NCBI GenBank assembly: GCA_035649895.1
Contig: DASRIS010000105.1
Span: 1 to 33,350, forward strand
Source of the DNA: DASSUC01 sp035649895
GTDB taxonomy: Bacteria > Actinomycetota > Actinomycetes > Mycobacteriales > Micromonosporaceae
DNA length: 33,350 nt
Reading direction: 5' to 3'
This document shows positions 16,039 to 24,619 of this stretch, one piece after another. Position 1 is the stretch's first letter, and each line of letters begins with the position of its first letter. A model generated the notes under the pieces. The model ran no database searches. It had not been told where the DNA came from and worked only from the letters and a program-made list of their open reading frames with translations. The position numbers and the translations under genes are program-made.

Positions 16039-18336
16039 TCACGGTAACACCTCAGCCCCGCCGGGCGCCGGAGCACTCGCCGCGGGCGTACCCGCGGTTG
16101 GTTTGCCCACCGGAGCGACCGCCGGCTCCGCAGGTACGCGCCCGGCCGTGGCACTCGCCGCAGGATCTGGGGCTGGCGCGCCCAGACCTGGGGCGGGCGC
16201 GTCTGGAGCCGGGACGGGCACCACGCCGTGCCCAGCGGGCACCACAGTGCGGTCGTCCGCATGGTCGAGCACCCGCAGGGCGGCCAAGGCAGCCAGCGGT
16301 ACCGCGGTGGCCGCCGCGGCCCCCGCGACGTTGAGGGCCGCGGCGTTGAACGGGCCGGCGACGAGGCTGGCCACGGCCAGCCCGGCGAAGGCCGCCCGCA
16401 CCGACGGGTAGAGCCCGAACAGGCGCTTCAGCCCACCCCAGTGGCTCAGCAGCGCCAGCCACACGAACATCGCGGACCCCAGCGCCAGTACCGTCAGCGG
16501 GCTGGAGGCGAACGCCACCACGTTGGCCGCGCCGGCCCGGTTGACCAGCATCCCGCCGGTCCCCTCCCCCAGCTCGGTGAGGAACCGGCCCAGGGTTCCC
16601 CGTTCGTCGGCCGGCCGGCGCAGGTCCATCAGGGCGAACCCGGTGGTCACGGCCAGGCCGGCGAGGGTGGCCCAGACCAGGCGGCCGAGCGTGAGCCAGC
16701 CTCCGGTGGCCATCGCCGCCGCGATGCACACCCCGGCGGTGAGCGCGATCGCCCCGCCGGCGTCGGCGCCCAGGTAGGGGCTGCCGGCGAGCACGACCCC
16801 GACGCCGCCGACAACCGCCACCAGCGGGGTACGCCACCGGCGTACCAGCCGCTGGGCCAGGCAGCCGGCGGTGAGCAGCAGGCCGGCGACGAAGACGCCG
16901 AGCGCCACGGTGCCGAGGCCGGCGTAGCGGCCACCCTCGAGGGTCGAGTAGCCGGCGACGCCGTTGAGCTGGAGGGTGGCGCCGGTGAGCACGTCGACGG
17001 CGACGACCGTACCCGCGACCGCCGCGACCGCGGCCAGCGGGCCGAGGGTGAGCCGCCGCCACGGGCCGGCCGTGACCGCCGTGGTCAGCACCACCAGGAT
17101 GCCGGCGGTCACTGCGGCGAAGACCGGTCCGGGCGCGCCAGAGCGCCACCACGGCACCGCGTCCGCGACCAGCGCCGCCGGTATGGCCAGCCCCGCCGCC
17201 ACGAGCAGCACCTCGGCGGCGCGGGACAGCGACCGGGGCACCGGGGCCCGGGCGGCCGGACCGGTGTGGCGGCGGGCCCGCCGCAGCAGCGGTACAGCGC
17301 CGAGGAAGAGCAGCAGCTGGACCACTGCCAGCGCGGTGAAGAACCCGGCGGTGACGCGGCGCTGGGCACCGGCCTCACGGTCGGCGTCGGCGAGCGCGGC
17401 CACCGCCGCCGGCAGGGCGGCGGGGCGGCCGGGTGCGCGGTCGGCGGGGCGGCCGGCGAACAGGTGCCGGGGGGCCGGCTCGCCCAGCGCCGCGAGCGCG
17501 GTCGGGGCGAGGTCGGCCAGCTGGAGGTAGCCCGGGCGGCCGGTGCTGGCCGAGCTGAGCCACCCGCCGGCCCAGCCGGGCCCGTCGGCGATGGCCACGT
17601 GCAGGCGCGAGGTGGTGTCGGTGTCGGAGAGCCCGGCGACGACCAGCAGCGACTCCGGCGGGCGGGCGGCGAGCAGCCGGGCCAGCACGGCGTCCACCTG
17701 GCGGGCCGCGTTCCGGCGCCGGGCCGGGTCGGCGCCGGCGACCGTACCGAGGTCGACGATGCTGAGCACGCACGCCGACAGCAGCGGCTGCGCCCGCTCC
17801 GGCAGGGCCGGGGCGTACCGGTCGACGCGCCCGTACGGGCGGGCGGCGGCCACCGCGGCGCCCGGGCCGACCGCCACCGAGCAGCGGACGGACTCGGCCA
17901 GCGCACCCGGCACCGCGCCCCACGGCAGCTTCTCCCGGTTGTGCACCACCACGGCCTGCTGGTCGGGCAGGGAGGCACCGGTGCCCGCGGGGTGGATGGC
18001 GACCCGGAGCGGTATGCACTCGCCTGCGGTCAGCCCGCCTGGGCGCTGGGCGAAGTTGCCGGCGCCCAGGGTCACCCAGCCGTCACCGGGGCAGGTCGGC
18101 CGGCGGGCTGACCGCACCGCGAGCGCCCCGACCGAGCCGCGCTCGGCGAGCGCCCACAGGGTCGGCGTGTCGTCCGGGTTCACGTCGTCCCAGCGCAGCC
18201 CGGGAGCACCGGCGACGACGACGTACTCCACCGTGCTGCGCGGGGTCGCCACGACCGGCCGGGCGAGCAGGCCGAGGATGCTCGCCGCCGCCACGGCCAC
18301 CGCCACCAGGACCGGCGGGAACCGGTGGCGGATCAC
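16039..18336 (-). CDS. Large membrane protein with alkaline-phosphatase-like extracytoplasmic head
   Basis: 765 residues. GTG 18336 overlaps the stop of the glycosyltransferase (GTGA). A first membrane helix (FPPVLVAVAVAAASILGLLA) is followed by an outside domain (about 35-320) that begins like alkaline phosphatase superfamily proteins (VVVAGAPGLRWDDVN, TPTLWALAERGSVGALAVRS, then CPGDGWVTLGAG). The usual first metal-binding Asp of that fold is Ala-Pro here, so activity is doubtful. About ten membrane helices follow from residue 325, then a disordered Pro/Ala/Gly tail rich in PAPD and APG units. I recognise the type as an uncharacterised actinobacterial protein; no reaction can be assigned. 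Position suggests a step in surface-glycan assembly. Confidence 0.8.
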   Translation of the reverse strand: MIRHRFPPVLVAVAVAAASILGLLARPVVATPRSTVEYVVVAGAPGLRWDDVNPDDTPTLWALAERGSVGALAVRSARRPTCPGDGWVTLGAGNFAQRPGGLTAGECIPLRVAIHPAGTGASLPDQQAVVVHNREKLPWGAVPGALAESVRCSVAVGPGAAVAAARPYGRVDRYAPALPERAQPLLSACVLSIVDLGTVAGADPARRRNAARQVDAVLARLLAARPPESLLVVAGLSDTDTTSRLHVAIADGPGWAGGWLSSASTGRPGYLQLADLAPTALAALGEPAPRHLFAGRPADRAPGRPAALPAAVAALADADREAGAQRRVTAGFFTALAVVQLLLFLGAVPLLRRARRHTGPAARAPVPRSLSRAAEVLLVAAGLAIPAALVADAVPWWRSGAPGPVFAAVTAGILVVLTTAVTAGPWRRLTLGPLAAVAAVAGTVVAVDVLTGATLQLNGVAGYSTLEGGRYAGLGTVALGVFVAGLLLTAGCLAQRLVRRWRTPLVAVVGGVGVVLAGSPYLGADAGGAIALTAGVCIAAAMATGGWLTLGRLVWATLAGLAVTTGFALMDLRRPADERGTLGRFLTELGEGTGGMLVNRAGAANVVAFASSPLTVLALGSAMFVWLALLSHWGGLKRLFGLYPSVRAAFAGLAVASLVAGPFNAAALNVAGAAAATAVPLAALAALRVLDHADDRTVVPAGHGVVPVPAPDAPAPGLGAPAPDPAASATAGRVPAEPAVAPVGKPTAGTPAASAPAPGGAEVLP

Positions 18337-19484
18337 GGGGGACCCGCCTCCCCGGCCGGCCGGGCGTGCGCCACCAGCTCGGCGTAGACGTTGCGGACCT
18401 GGTCGACGGTGTCGCGCTCGGTCGGCCAGGTCCTGGCCCGGGCCGACCCGCGCTCCGCGTAGAGGCGGCGCAGCTGGGCATCGCCCAGCAGCTCGCGTAC
18501 CGCCGCGTCCAGGGCGTCCACGTCGCCGGGCGGGACCAGCACCGCCGCGTCGCCGACCAGCTCCGGGATGCCGCCGACCCGGGTGGCGACCAGCGGTACG
18601 CCGGCGGCCAGCGCCTCCTGCGCGAACAGCTGGCGGGCCTCCCAGGCGCTGGTGACCACCGCGAGGTCGGCGGCGCCGAGCAGGTCCGCCACGTCGGTGC
18701 GGTGCCCGACCAGCAGCACCGGCGCCCGCTCCCGGGAGATCTGCGCGCTCAGCTCGATGTACGACGGCCCCCGCCCGGCGACCACGACCAGCGGCGCGGG
18801 GCTCAGCTGGCGCCACCGGGCAGCCGCCGTGACCAGGACATCGTACCGTTTCTGCGGGTGTAGCCGGCCCACCGAGAGCACCAGCGGAGCGCCTTGTGCC
18901 AGGCCCAGCTCGCGCCGGACCCGGGCGGCGCTGCGGCGGCGGGCCGGCAGGGCGGGCGCGGCCACCTCCGCCAGCCGGGCGTCCCGGGCGCCGCGCTCGC
19001 TCGCACGCTCGACCAGGTCGGTGGAGGCGCACAGGGTGACGTCGGCGGCCCGGGCGACGCAGCCCTCGATGGCCCGGTTCACCCGGCCGCGCAGCCCGTC
19101 GCCGACGACGGCGTTGTGCCAGGTGACCACCAGCGGGCGACGGCGGCGGGCGGCCGCGGCGACGAAGCCGGCGCGCAGCCCGTGCGCGTGTACCACGTCG
19201 GGCCCTGCCTCGGCGAACGAGCGGCGCAGGACGAGCATCGCCCGCGCGTCGCGCAGCCTTGGTCTGGCCGGGATCTCCACCGGTACGAAGCTCGCCCCGC
19301 GCCTGGTGAACCCGAACAGCTCCTCAGCGTGCGCCGGGCCGCACACGGTAACCCGCGCCCCCCCGGCCGCCAGCCCGCCGGCGAGGGACGCGACGTGCGC
19401 CCCGATGCCGCCGGTGCTCGAGCCGAGGACCAGGGCGACCCCGAGCCCGTCCGCCGCCGCGCTCTGCCCGCTACGCCCGTTCAC
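18333..19484 (-). CDS. GT4-family glycosyltransferase
   Basis: 383 residues from GTG 19484, which has GGGAGG six bases upstream and overlaps the end of the flippase gene by 14 bases. It is a GT-B fold retaining transferase: N-terminal GGIGAHVASLAGGLAAGGARV, VVHAHGLRAGF and VVTWHN, then C-terminal SVGRLHPQKRYDVLV and the donor-binding segment SAWEARQLFAQEALAAGVPLVATRVGGIPELV, where the usual E-x7-E pair is present. The donor is a nucleotide sugar; the acceptor is probably a lipid-linked intermediate on the cytoplasmic face, given the neighbours. Cytoplasmic, no membrane segment seen. The exact linkage cannot be read from sequence. Confidence 0.9.
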   Translation of the reverse strand: MNGRSGQSAAADGLGVALVLGSSTGGIGAHVASLAGGLAAGGARVTVCGPAHAEELFGFTRRGASFVPVEIPARPRLRDARAMLVLRRSFAEAGPDVVHAHGLRAGFVAAAARRRRPLVVTWHNAVVGDGLRGRVNRAIEGCVARAADVTLCASTDLVERASERGARDARLAEVAAPALPARRRSAARVRRELGLAQGAPLVLSVGRLHPQKRYDVLVTAAARWRQLSPAPLVVVAGRGPSYIELSAQISRERAPVLLVGHRTDVADLLGAADLAVVTSAWEARQLFAQEALAAGVPLVATRVGGIPELVGDAAVLVPPGDVDALDAAVRELLGDAQLRRLYAERGSARARTWPTERDTVDQVRNVYAELVAHARPAGEAGPP

Positions 19485-21165
19485 GCGCCTCCTCCCGGGT
19501 CGGCTGCCGGCGGCGCAGCCGCGCCCGTACCCCGGCGAGCATGGGTGCCAGGTCACGCCGGTCGACCGCGTAGGCAACAGAGAGGAACACCGCGACGACG
19601 GCGACACCGGACAGCATGCCGGTTAGCAACGCGTCCCCGACAGCGGGGGTGCCGTGCCCCGGTGGTGTGCCGTGCCCCGGCCGGGCAGCCAGGCCGAAGG
19701 GCAGGGTCAGGCCGAGGGACACGGCGAGGCCGAGGGAGACGGCGAGGCCGGCCAGGGTCGCGGTGAGCCCGCCGGCCAGCCCGGCAAGCGCGGTCCGGCC
19801 GAGCCCGGCCAGCGCCCCCGGCCCGGCCCGGCGCGCCGTCACGACCAGCAACGCCGCGCCGAGCACGCTCATCCCAACGGCGTTGGCGCCGGCGAGCGCG
19901 ACGGCCCGCTCGCCGGTGGGCAGGCCGGCGGCGAGCGCCACCGCGGCGAGCGCCACCGCGGCCCAGCCGAGCGCGGTGGCTCCGGCGGCGAGAGCGGTGT
20001 CGCCCCGGGCGTAGAGCGCCCGGCTCAGCACCGCGAACAGGCCGTAGCCGAGCAGGCCAGGGGCGAAGCCGGCGATCGCCGCGGCCAGCGCCCCGACGTC
20101 CGGAGCCCCCGCCGCCGGCATCACCGCGGCGAGCGCCGCCGCGCCGGGCCAGGCGAGCGCGGCCAGCGCCGCCACGCCCAGGAAGCACAGGAGTACGACG
20201 CCGCGTACGGCTCCGGCGAGGGTGTCCCGGTACCGGGTGGCCTCGCCGTTGGCCCCGGCCGCCGCCAGCACCGGGTAGGCCGCGGTGGCGACCGGCACGG
20301 CGAGCACCGCCCACGGCAGCAGGAAGATCGTCTGGGCCAGGTTGACCAGCACCACGGTCCCTGGCGCGCCGGCCAGCGCGAGCCGCAGGACGACGACGAG
20401 CGCGACCTGCTGGGCGGCGACCGTCACCGCGCCGGCCAGGGCCAGCCCGCCCACCGCCCGGCGCGCCGGCGCCGGGAACCGCAGGCTCGGCCGGATCCGC
20501 AGGGCGAGCCCGCGCAGCGGGACCACCAGGCACAGCGACAGCACGGCCACGCCGAGCGTGGTGCCGACCGACAGCACCAGCTCGCCCGTGCGGCCCAGCC
20601 CCGCCACGGCGGTGCCGCGCCCCTGCACCAGGGCGAACGTGACGTACGCCGTGACCACGGTGACGCTGGACAGCAGCGGCGCCAGGACCGGCCAGGCGAA
20701 CCGGTGGTGCGCCTGGAGCACACCAGTGAGCACGATCCCCACCCCGTAGAGCGGCAGCTGCGGTGCGAACACCCGCAGCATCCGTACCCCGACCGCCAGC
20801 TCCTCCGGCGAGGAGGCCGGCGCCAGGGCCCGCATGACCGGCCCGGCGGCGACCGCGACCACCACCGCCGCCGCGACCAGCAGGGCCAGGGTCCAGGTCA
20901 GCAGGGCCGACGTGGTGTCGCTCACCGCCTGGCGGTCACCGCGCTCAACGGCGCCGGCCAGCAGGGGTACGACGAGGCTGGCCAGCGCCCCGCCGGCGAC
21001 GATCTCGAAGATGATGTTGGGGACGGTGTTCGCGGCCAGGTAGATGTCGCCGAGGTCCGTGGCGCCGACCGCCCAGGCGAAGACCATCGTGCGGGTGAAG
21101 CCGGCCAGGCGGCTCGCCACCGTGAGGACCGCGATGAGCGCGGCCGCCCCTGCGACGCGCCGCAC
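19471..21165 (-). CDS. MurJ-like MOP-family lipid flippase
   Basis: 564 residues with about 14 hydrophobic segments, the MOP superfamily layout. The start AALIAVLTVASRLAGFTRTMVFAWAVG and the segment NTVPNIIFEIVAGGALASLVVPL resemble the first helices of MurJ/MviN. These proteins move undecaprenyl-linked glycans, lipid II for MurJ, to the outside. The main murJ of actinobacteria is normally elsewhere in the genome, near the origin, so this is probably a paralogue for another lipid-linked glycan; I therefore leave the symbol empty. Low-complexity duplications (LAVSLG, PGHGTP) lie between the last helices. GTG 21165 starts three bases after the previous stop. Confidence 0.88.
   Translation of the reverse strand: MRRVAGAAALIAVLTVASRLAGFTRTMVFAWAVGATDLGDIYLAANTVPNIIFEIVAGGALASLVVPLLAGAVERGDRQAVSDTTSALLTWTLALLVAAAVVVAVAAGPVMRALAPASSPEELAVGVRMLRVFAPQLPLYGVGIVLTGVLQAHHRFAWPVLAPLLSSVTVVTAYVTFALVQGRGTAVAGLGRTGELVLSVGTTLGVAVLSLCLVVPLRGLALRIRPSLRFPAPARRAVGGLALAGAVTVAAQQVALVVVLRLALAGAPGTVVLVNLAQTIFLLPWAVLAVPVATAAYPVLAAAGANGEATRYRDTLAGAVRGVVLLCFLGVAALAALAWPGAAALAAVMPAAGAPDVGALAAAIAGFAPGLLGYGLFAVLSRALYARGDTALAAGATALGWAAVALAAVALAAGLPTGERAVALAGANAVGMSVLGAALLVVTARRAGPGALAGLGRTALAGLAGGLTATLAGLAVSLGLAVSLGLTLPFGLAARPGHGTPPGHGTPAVGDALLTGMLSGVAVVAVFLSVAYAVDRRDLAPMLAGVRARLRRRQPTREEARERA
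19650..19744. repeat. Two 18-bp tandem duplications in the flippase gene
   Basis: One pair has TGCCGTGCCCCGG starting at 19650 and again at 19668. A second pair has AGGCCGAGGGACACGGCG at 19709-19726 and a one-mismatch copy at 19727-19744. Both have period 18 and keep the frame. Confidence 0.85.
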
Positions 21166-21168
21166 CGC

Positions 21169-22359
21169 TCACCCGCGGTCGGTGCGGCGCCCGAGGGCGT
21201 CCAGCTCGCGAAGGCCGGGCGTACGCCCGATGACCTGTGTGAAGCTGACCTTCTCGCTGGCGGCGGTGAGCGCCACGATGCCGGTGAGCAGGGCGGCCCG
21301 GCCCGCCGTACGGGTCCGGGCGGCCAGCGCCACGCCCAGCAGCGCGCCGAGCGCGTTCGCGCCGCAGTCGCCCAGCATGATCTTCTCGTCGAGGTCGTCG
21401 CCGAGCAGCGCGGCGGTCGCGCCCACCGGGCCGGCCACCAGCCCCCGGACCGGGCCTGCGGCGAGCGGCGCACCCAGCAGCAGACCCACCTTGGCCGCCC
21501 GGCCCGGCCGTAGGTCGAAGAGGTTGACCAGGTTGGCCAGTCCGGCGATGAGGCCGGCGCCGAGCAGCAGGTCGACCCCTACGCGGACCCGGCCTGGCGC
21601 CCCTGGGCGAGCCCGGCCTGGTACCCGTGCGCGGGCCCGGCCGGGGCGCCCTGCCCGGGTCGCCTCGTCGACGGCGAGCAGGGCGGAGGCCGCCAGCCCA
21701 GCCGCGCCCACTCCAGCGATCTTGACTAGGCCGCTGGTCAGCCGGCCGGCCCGCAGCGCGCTCAGATGCCCCCGGAAGCCCTTTGCGGCCCGCTGCTCCG
21801 GCCGGGAGCCGACCACGTCGTCGTAAAGCCCCACCGCCCCGGCGCCGAGGCCGGCCACGAGCGCGGCGGCCGCCGCCGGCGGGCTGCCGGCACCGGCCGC
21901 CGCAGTGGTGGCCGCCGCAGCGGCCAGCGCCGGCCCGCCGGCGAGGGAGACCGTACGGCCGCGGAAGTTGGTGCGCTCGAGCGCCGCCGCGATCCCGGGT
22001 CGGGACAGCTGGCCGGGCCCGGGCAGATGGCCGGACCAGGACTGGCTGCCTGGCCGGGTCGCCGCGGCGGGCCGGGGCCTCGTCGCGGGCCGGGACAGGT
22101 GCCCGGACCAGGACTGGCTGCCCGGCCGCGGCGCCGCTGCCGGCAGCGGCCCGCTGGCGGGCGGCGGCTGCGGGGGCCGTGACAGCGCCCGGAGCACGGC
22201 GCGGGCGGCGACCGCTCCCGCGGCGCCCAGCAGCGCCTGCCCCACCACAGCCCGCGCCTGGCCCGCCACAGCGCGCGTCCGGCCGGTGCCGGCCAGCGGC
22301 CGGCTCGTCCGGGCCGGAACGGTCAGTGCCCGGCTCGTCCGGGCCCCCACCGAGCTCAC
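21169..22359 (-). CDS. Divergent MraY/WecA-like polyprenyl-phosphate sugar-1-phosphate transferase
   Basis: 396 residues, many hydrophobic helices. The fold is recognisable from LERTNFRGR (near 127-135), LYDDVVG with the Asp pair at 180-181, ANLVNLFDLRPGRAAK (275-290), LGDCGANALGALLG (329-342) and SEKVSFTQVI (368-377). MraY and WecA have DGxDG and a His-rich motif where this protein has DLRPGR and EKVSF, so it belongs to a separate subgroup that I recall also from Firmicutes. The likely reaction is transfer of a sugar-1-phosphate from a UDP-sugar to undecaprenyl phosphate; the substrate is unknown. Residues 60-120 are a low-complexity insert with RPGSQSWSGHL twice. GTG 22359 overlaps the steB stop. 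Confidence 0.85.
   Translation of the reverse strand: MSSVGARTSRALTVPARTSRPLAGTGRTRAVAGQARAVVGQALLGAAGAVAARAVLRALSRPPQPPPASGPLPAAAPRPGSQSWSGHLSRPATRPRPAAATRPGSQSWSGHLPGPGQLSRPGIAAALERTNFRGRTVSLAGGPALAAAAATTAAAGAGSPPAAAAALVAGLGAGAVGLYDDVVGSRPEQRAAKGFRGHLSALRAGRLTSGLVKIAGVGAAGLAASALLAVDEATRAGRPGRARARVPGRARPGAPGRVRVGVDLLLGAGLIAGLANLVNLFDLRPGRAAKVGLLLGAPLAAGPVRGLVAGPVGATAALLGDDLDEKIMLGDCGANALGALLGVALAARTRTAGRAALLTGIVALTAASEKVSFTQVIGRTPGLRELDALGRRTDRG
22031..22128. repeat. 26-bp direct repeat in the MraY-like gene
   Basis: The segment at 22031-22056 recurs at 22103-22128 with one mismatch and a period of 72 bases, a multiple of three. It encodes the repeated RPGSQSWSGHL peptide in the N-terminal insert. 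Confidence 0.88.
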
Positions 22360-23303
22360 TCCGGCCGCTTCGGCATGAGTGAGGAGGAGCCGGCCTCCGT
22401 GCCGTAGTGCCCGGCGCGTACGCCGTCCGGAGGGGCGGCCGGGCGGAGCTGCTCGACCAGGGCGAGCACCGCAACGACCCGGCCCTGCGGGGTCGCCACG
22501 TTGTCCACCGTCGAGATCGTCTTGTTCAGGGCCGGGTCCTCGCGGACCTCGGTGAGCGCGTTGCCCTCGCCCGCCACGCCGTTACCGGCCAGCACGACCG
22601 GACCCGCCTCGTCGAACTGGACGACCGCGGTCACCACCGCCGCGTTCTTCCGCGCGGACTCGCGGTCGACGTACGGCGGCCCGGTGACGACCACCACGGC
22701 GTCCGCGGCCACTGCGACCTTCGCCTGCTCGGCGAGGTACCCCGCCTGCTGGTACGCCGAGAGCACCCGGCGCCGGTCCTCGGCGGCCACCGCCTGGGCC
22801 CGGTCGAGCAGCACCGCGGCGAGCAGTGCGGCGGAGGTCTCCGCGCCGTCGCTGTTCCGGGGCACCGTCGTCACGCTCGCCGGCATCACCTGGTGGGCCA
22901 GGTCCAGCAGCAGCACGCTGTTGGCGGGGTCGGTGAACCGGTCCTTGAGCTGGACCCGCCCGGCGACCCGGGCACCGGCCGTGGCCAGCATCTGCACGAC
23001 GCCCTCGCCGTACTTGCCGTCGGCGGACGGCATGTCCAGCACCAGCACGTCCCGCCCGGCCAGGGACCCGCCGAGCATGTACGGCGCCGCCTCGGCCGCG
23101 AAGTCCTCCTCGCGGGCCACGTCCTCCTGCAGCTGGCCCACCTGGTCGCGCAGCTGCTGGTTCTGCTTGGTCAGGCCGTTGACCCGGTCGTTGAGCGAGT
23201 CGGCCAGCGGGCCGTTCAGCGCCGCTGTGCCGACCACGAGCCCGATGGCCAGGGCGAGAAAGACCGCGGTCAGCGACACCACGTGGTACCGAAAGTTGAT
23301 CAC
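22356..23303 (-). CDS. steB: SteB / MctB-family membrane coiled-coil protein
   Basis: 315 residues. The N-terminus MINFRYHVVSLTAVFLALAIG is the strongly conserved start of the family, giving one membrane helix (about 7-27), then a coiled coil (about 35-70, LTKQNQQLRDQVGQLQEDV) and an extracytoplasmic domain. In Corynebacterium the orthologue SteB works with SteA in cell separation, and the mycobacterial member Rv1698 was named MctB and linked to copper handling. The location next to steA supports the former role. No Cys/Met/His-rich copper motif is visible. GTG 23303 is 28 bases after the steA stop. The 3' end overlaps the transferase gene. Confidence 0.9.
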   Translation of the reverse strand: MINFRYHVVSLTAVFLALAIGLVVGTAALNGPLADSLNDRVNGLTKQNQQLRDQVGQLQEDVAREEDFAAEAAPYMLGGSLAGRDVLVLDMPSADGKYGEGVVQMLATAGARVAGRVQLKDRFTDPANSVLLLDLAHQVMPASVTTVPRNSDGAETSAALLAAVLLDRAQAVAAEDRRRVLSAYQQAGYLAEQAKVAVAADAVVVVTGPPYVDRESARKNAAVVTAVVQFDEAGPVVLAGNGVAGEGNALTEVREDPALNKTISTVDNVATPQGRVVAVLALVEQLRPAAPPDGVRAGHYGTEAGSSSLMPKRPE

Positions 23304-23331
23304 GAGAACAGTCCCCGGTCGGTTTCGACAG

Positions 23332-24510
23332 CTAGAACAGCTGCCCCAGCTGGAACATCAGGTTGTCCCACCATTCGGCGAGCACGGCAAGGTAGGCCTT
23401 GCCGACCGTGGACACCGCAACGGCCGACGCCATCGCGGCGATCGCCGACAGCACCAGCAGCAGCAGCGACGAGCCGCTGATGCTCTGCCGGTAGAGCCGG
23501 CTCACGCCCTTGGCGTCGACGAGCTTACCGCCGACCTTGAGGCGGGTGAGGAAGGTGGAGGCCATCCCGCCGCGCCCCTTGTCCAGGAACTCGACCAGGG
23601 TGGCGTGGGTGCCTACCGCCACGATGAGCGAGGCGCCCTTCTCGTCGGCGAGCAGCAGCGCCAGGTCCTCGCTGGTCGCGGCGGCCGGGAACAGCTCCGC
23701 CGGCACCCCCAGCTGCGCCACCCGGGCCAGGCCCGGCGCCCGGCCGTCCGGGTACGCGTGCACGACCACCTCAGCGCCGCAGCCGAGCACGTCGTCGGTG
23801 ACCGAGTCCATGTCGCCGATGATCAGGTCGGGCGTATAGCCCGCCTCCACCAGGGCGTCCGCCCCGCCGTCCACGCCGATGAGCACCGGCTTGAACTCCC
23901 GGATGTACGGCCGCAGCACGTCCAGGTCGGCCTTGTAGTCGTACCCGCGCACCACGACCAGGCAGTGCCGGCCGGCGATCGGGGTGCGCACCTCCGGCAC
24001 GCCCACGCCGTCGAGCAGCAGGTCCCGCTCCTGCTTGAGGTACTCCATGGTGTTCGCCGCAAAGGCCTCCAGCTGGACCGACAGCCCCTCGCGGGCGTCG
24101 GACATAGCCTTGGCGATCGTCTCCGCGTCGTGTCGCACCCCGTGGGCGACCGGCTCCGCCTCGCGGAAGACCGTGTTGCCCTCGATGCGGACCGGGTCGC
24201 CCTCGCGCAGCTGCTGGAAGAGACCCTCGCCGAGGTCGTCCAGGAGCGGGATGCCGGCCTGGATGAGCACCTCGGGGCCGAGGTTCGGGTAGCGGCCGGA
24301 GACCGACGGCTTGGCGTTGAGCACGGCGGCGACACCCACCGCGACCAGCGAGTCGGCGGCGACCCGGTCCAGGTCGACGTGGTCGATCACCGCGATGTCG
24401 CCCGGGCGCAGCCGCCCGACCAGACGTTTCGTCCGTCGGTCCAGCCGAGCGGTGCCGGTGACGATGCCCGGTTCGGCGGACCGGGTCCGGCGCAGGGTGG
24501 GTAGACGCAT
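23332..24510 (-). CDS. steA: Cytokinetic-ring protein SteA
   Basis: 392 residues from ATG 24510 (MRLPTLRRTR), preceded by an AGGATGGG stretch. The middle has a thiamin-pyrophosphokinase-like module with VDGGADALVEAGYTPDLIIGD and MDSV (about 215-245), and the C-terminus has one membrane helix (SGSSLLLLVLSAIAAMASAVAV). SteA localises to the division ring in Corynebacterium and, with SteB, promotes activation of the cell-wall hydrolase RipA during separation. The TPK-like site is thought to be structural or regulatory; a thiamin role is not expected. Upstream is recN on the same strand, with a hairpin in the gap. Confidence 0.92.
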   Translation of the reverse strand: MRLPTLRRTRSAEPGIVTGTARLDRRTKRLVGRLRPGDIAVIDHVDLDRVAADSLVAVGVAAVLNAKPSVSGRYPNLGPEVLIQAGIPLLDDLGEGLFQQLREGDPVRIEGNTVFREAEPVAHGVRHDAETIAKAMSDAREGLSVQLEAFAANTMEYLKQERDLLLDGVGVPEVRTPIAGRHCLVVVRGYDYKADLDVLRPYIREFKPVLIGVDGGADALVEAGYTPDLIIGDMDSVTDDVLGCGAEVVVHAYPDGRAPGLARVAQLGVPAELFPAAATSEDLALLLADEKGASLIVAVGTHATLVEFLDKGRGGMASTFLTRLKVGGKLVDAKGVSRLYRQSISGSSLLLLVLSAIAAMASAVAVSTVGKAYLAVLAEWWDNLMFQLGQLF

Positions 24511-24525
24511 CGTGGCCCATCCTGG

Positions 24526-24561
24526 CATGTACCCGCACGGTTGGCCGAGCAACGTGCCATG
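24526..24561 (-). promoter_or_regulatory. Stem-loop in the steA leader
   Basis: GCAC and GTTG (24535-24543) pair with CAAC and GTGC (24550-24557) around a 6-base loop with a one-base bulge, and flanking CATG at 24526-24529 and 24558-24561 can extend it. It sits 15 bases before the steA ATG, just before the presumed ribosome site. It might modulate translation or mark the recN-steA boundary. Confidence 0.35.
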
Positions 24562-24619
24562 TCGTGATTCAGCAGTGGGAGGCATCACCACCCAGCGTGA
24601 CCGACCCATCGGGTGTACG

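Noticed and set aside
16039..19032. A 997-residue reading that joins the AlkP-like membrane protein to upstream frame
   Set aside because: The upstream part is a shadow of the glycosyltransferase. The GTG at 18336 gives a signal-anchor helix and a GTGA overlap, so the gene starts there.
22356..23303. Copper transporter function from the MctB family name
   Set aside because: There is a single membrane helix, a coiled coil and no metal-binding motif. The steA neighbour favours a cell-separation role.
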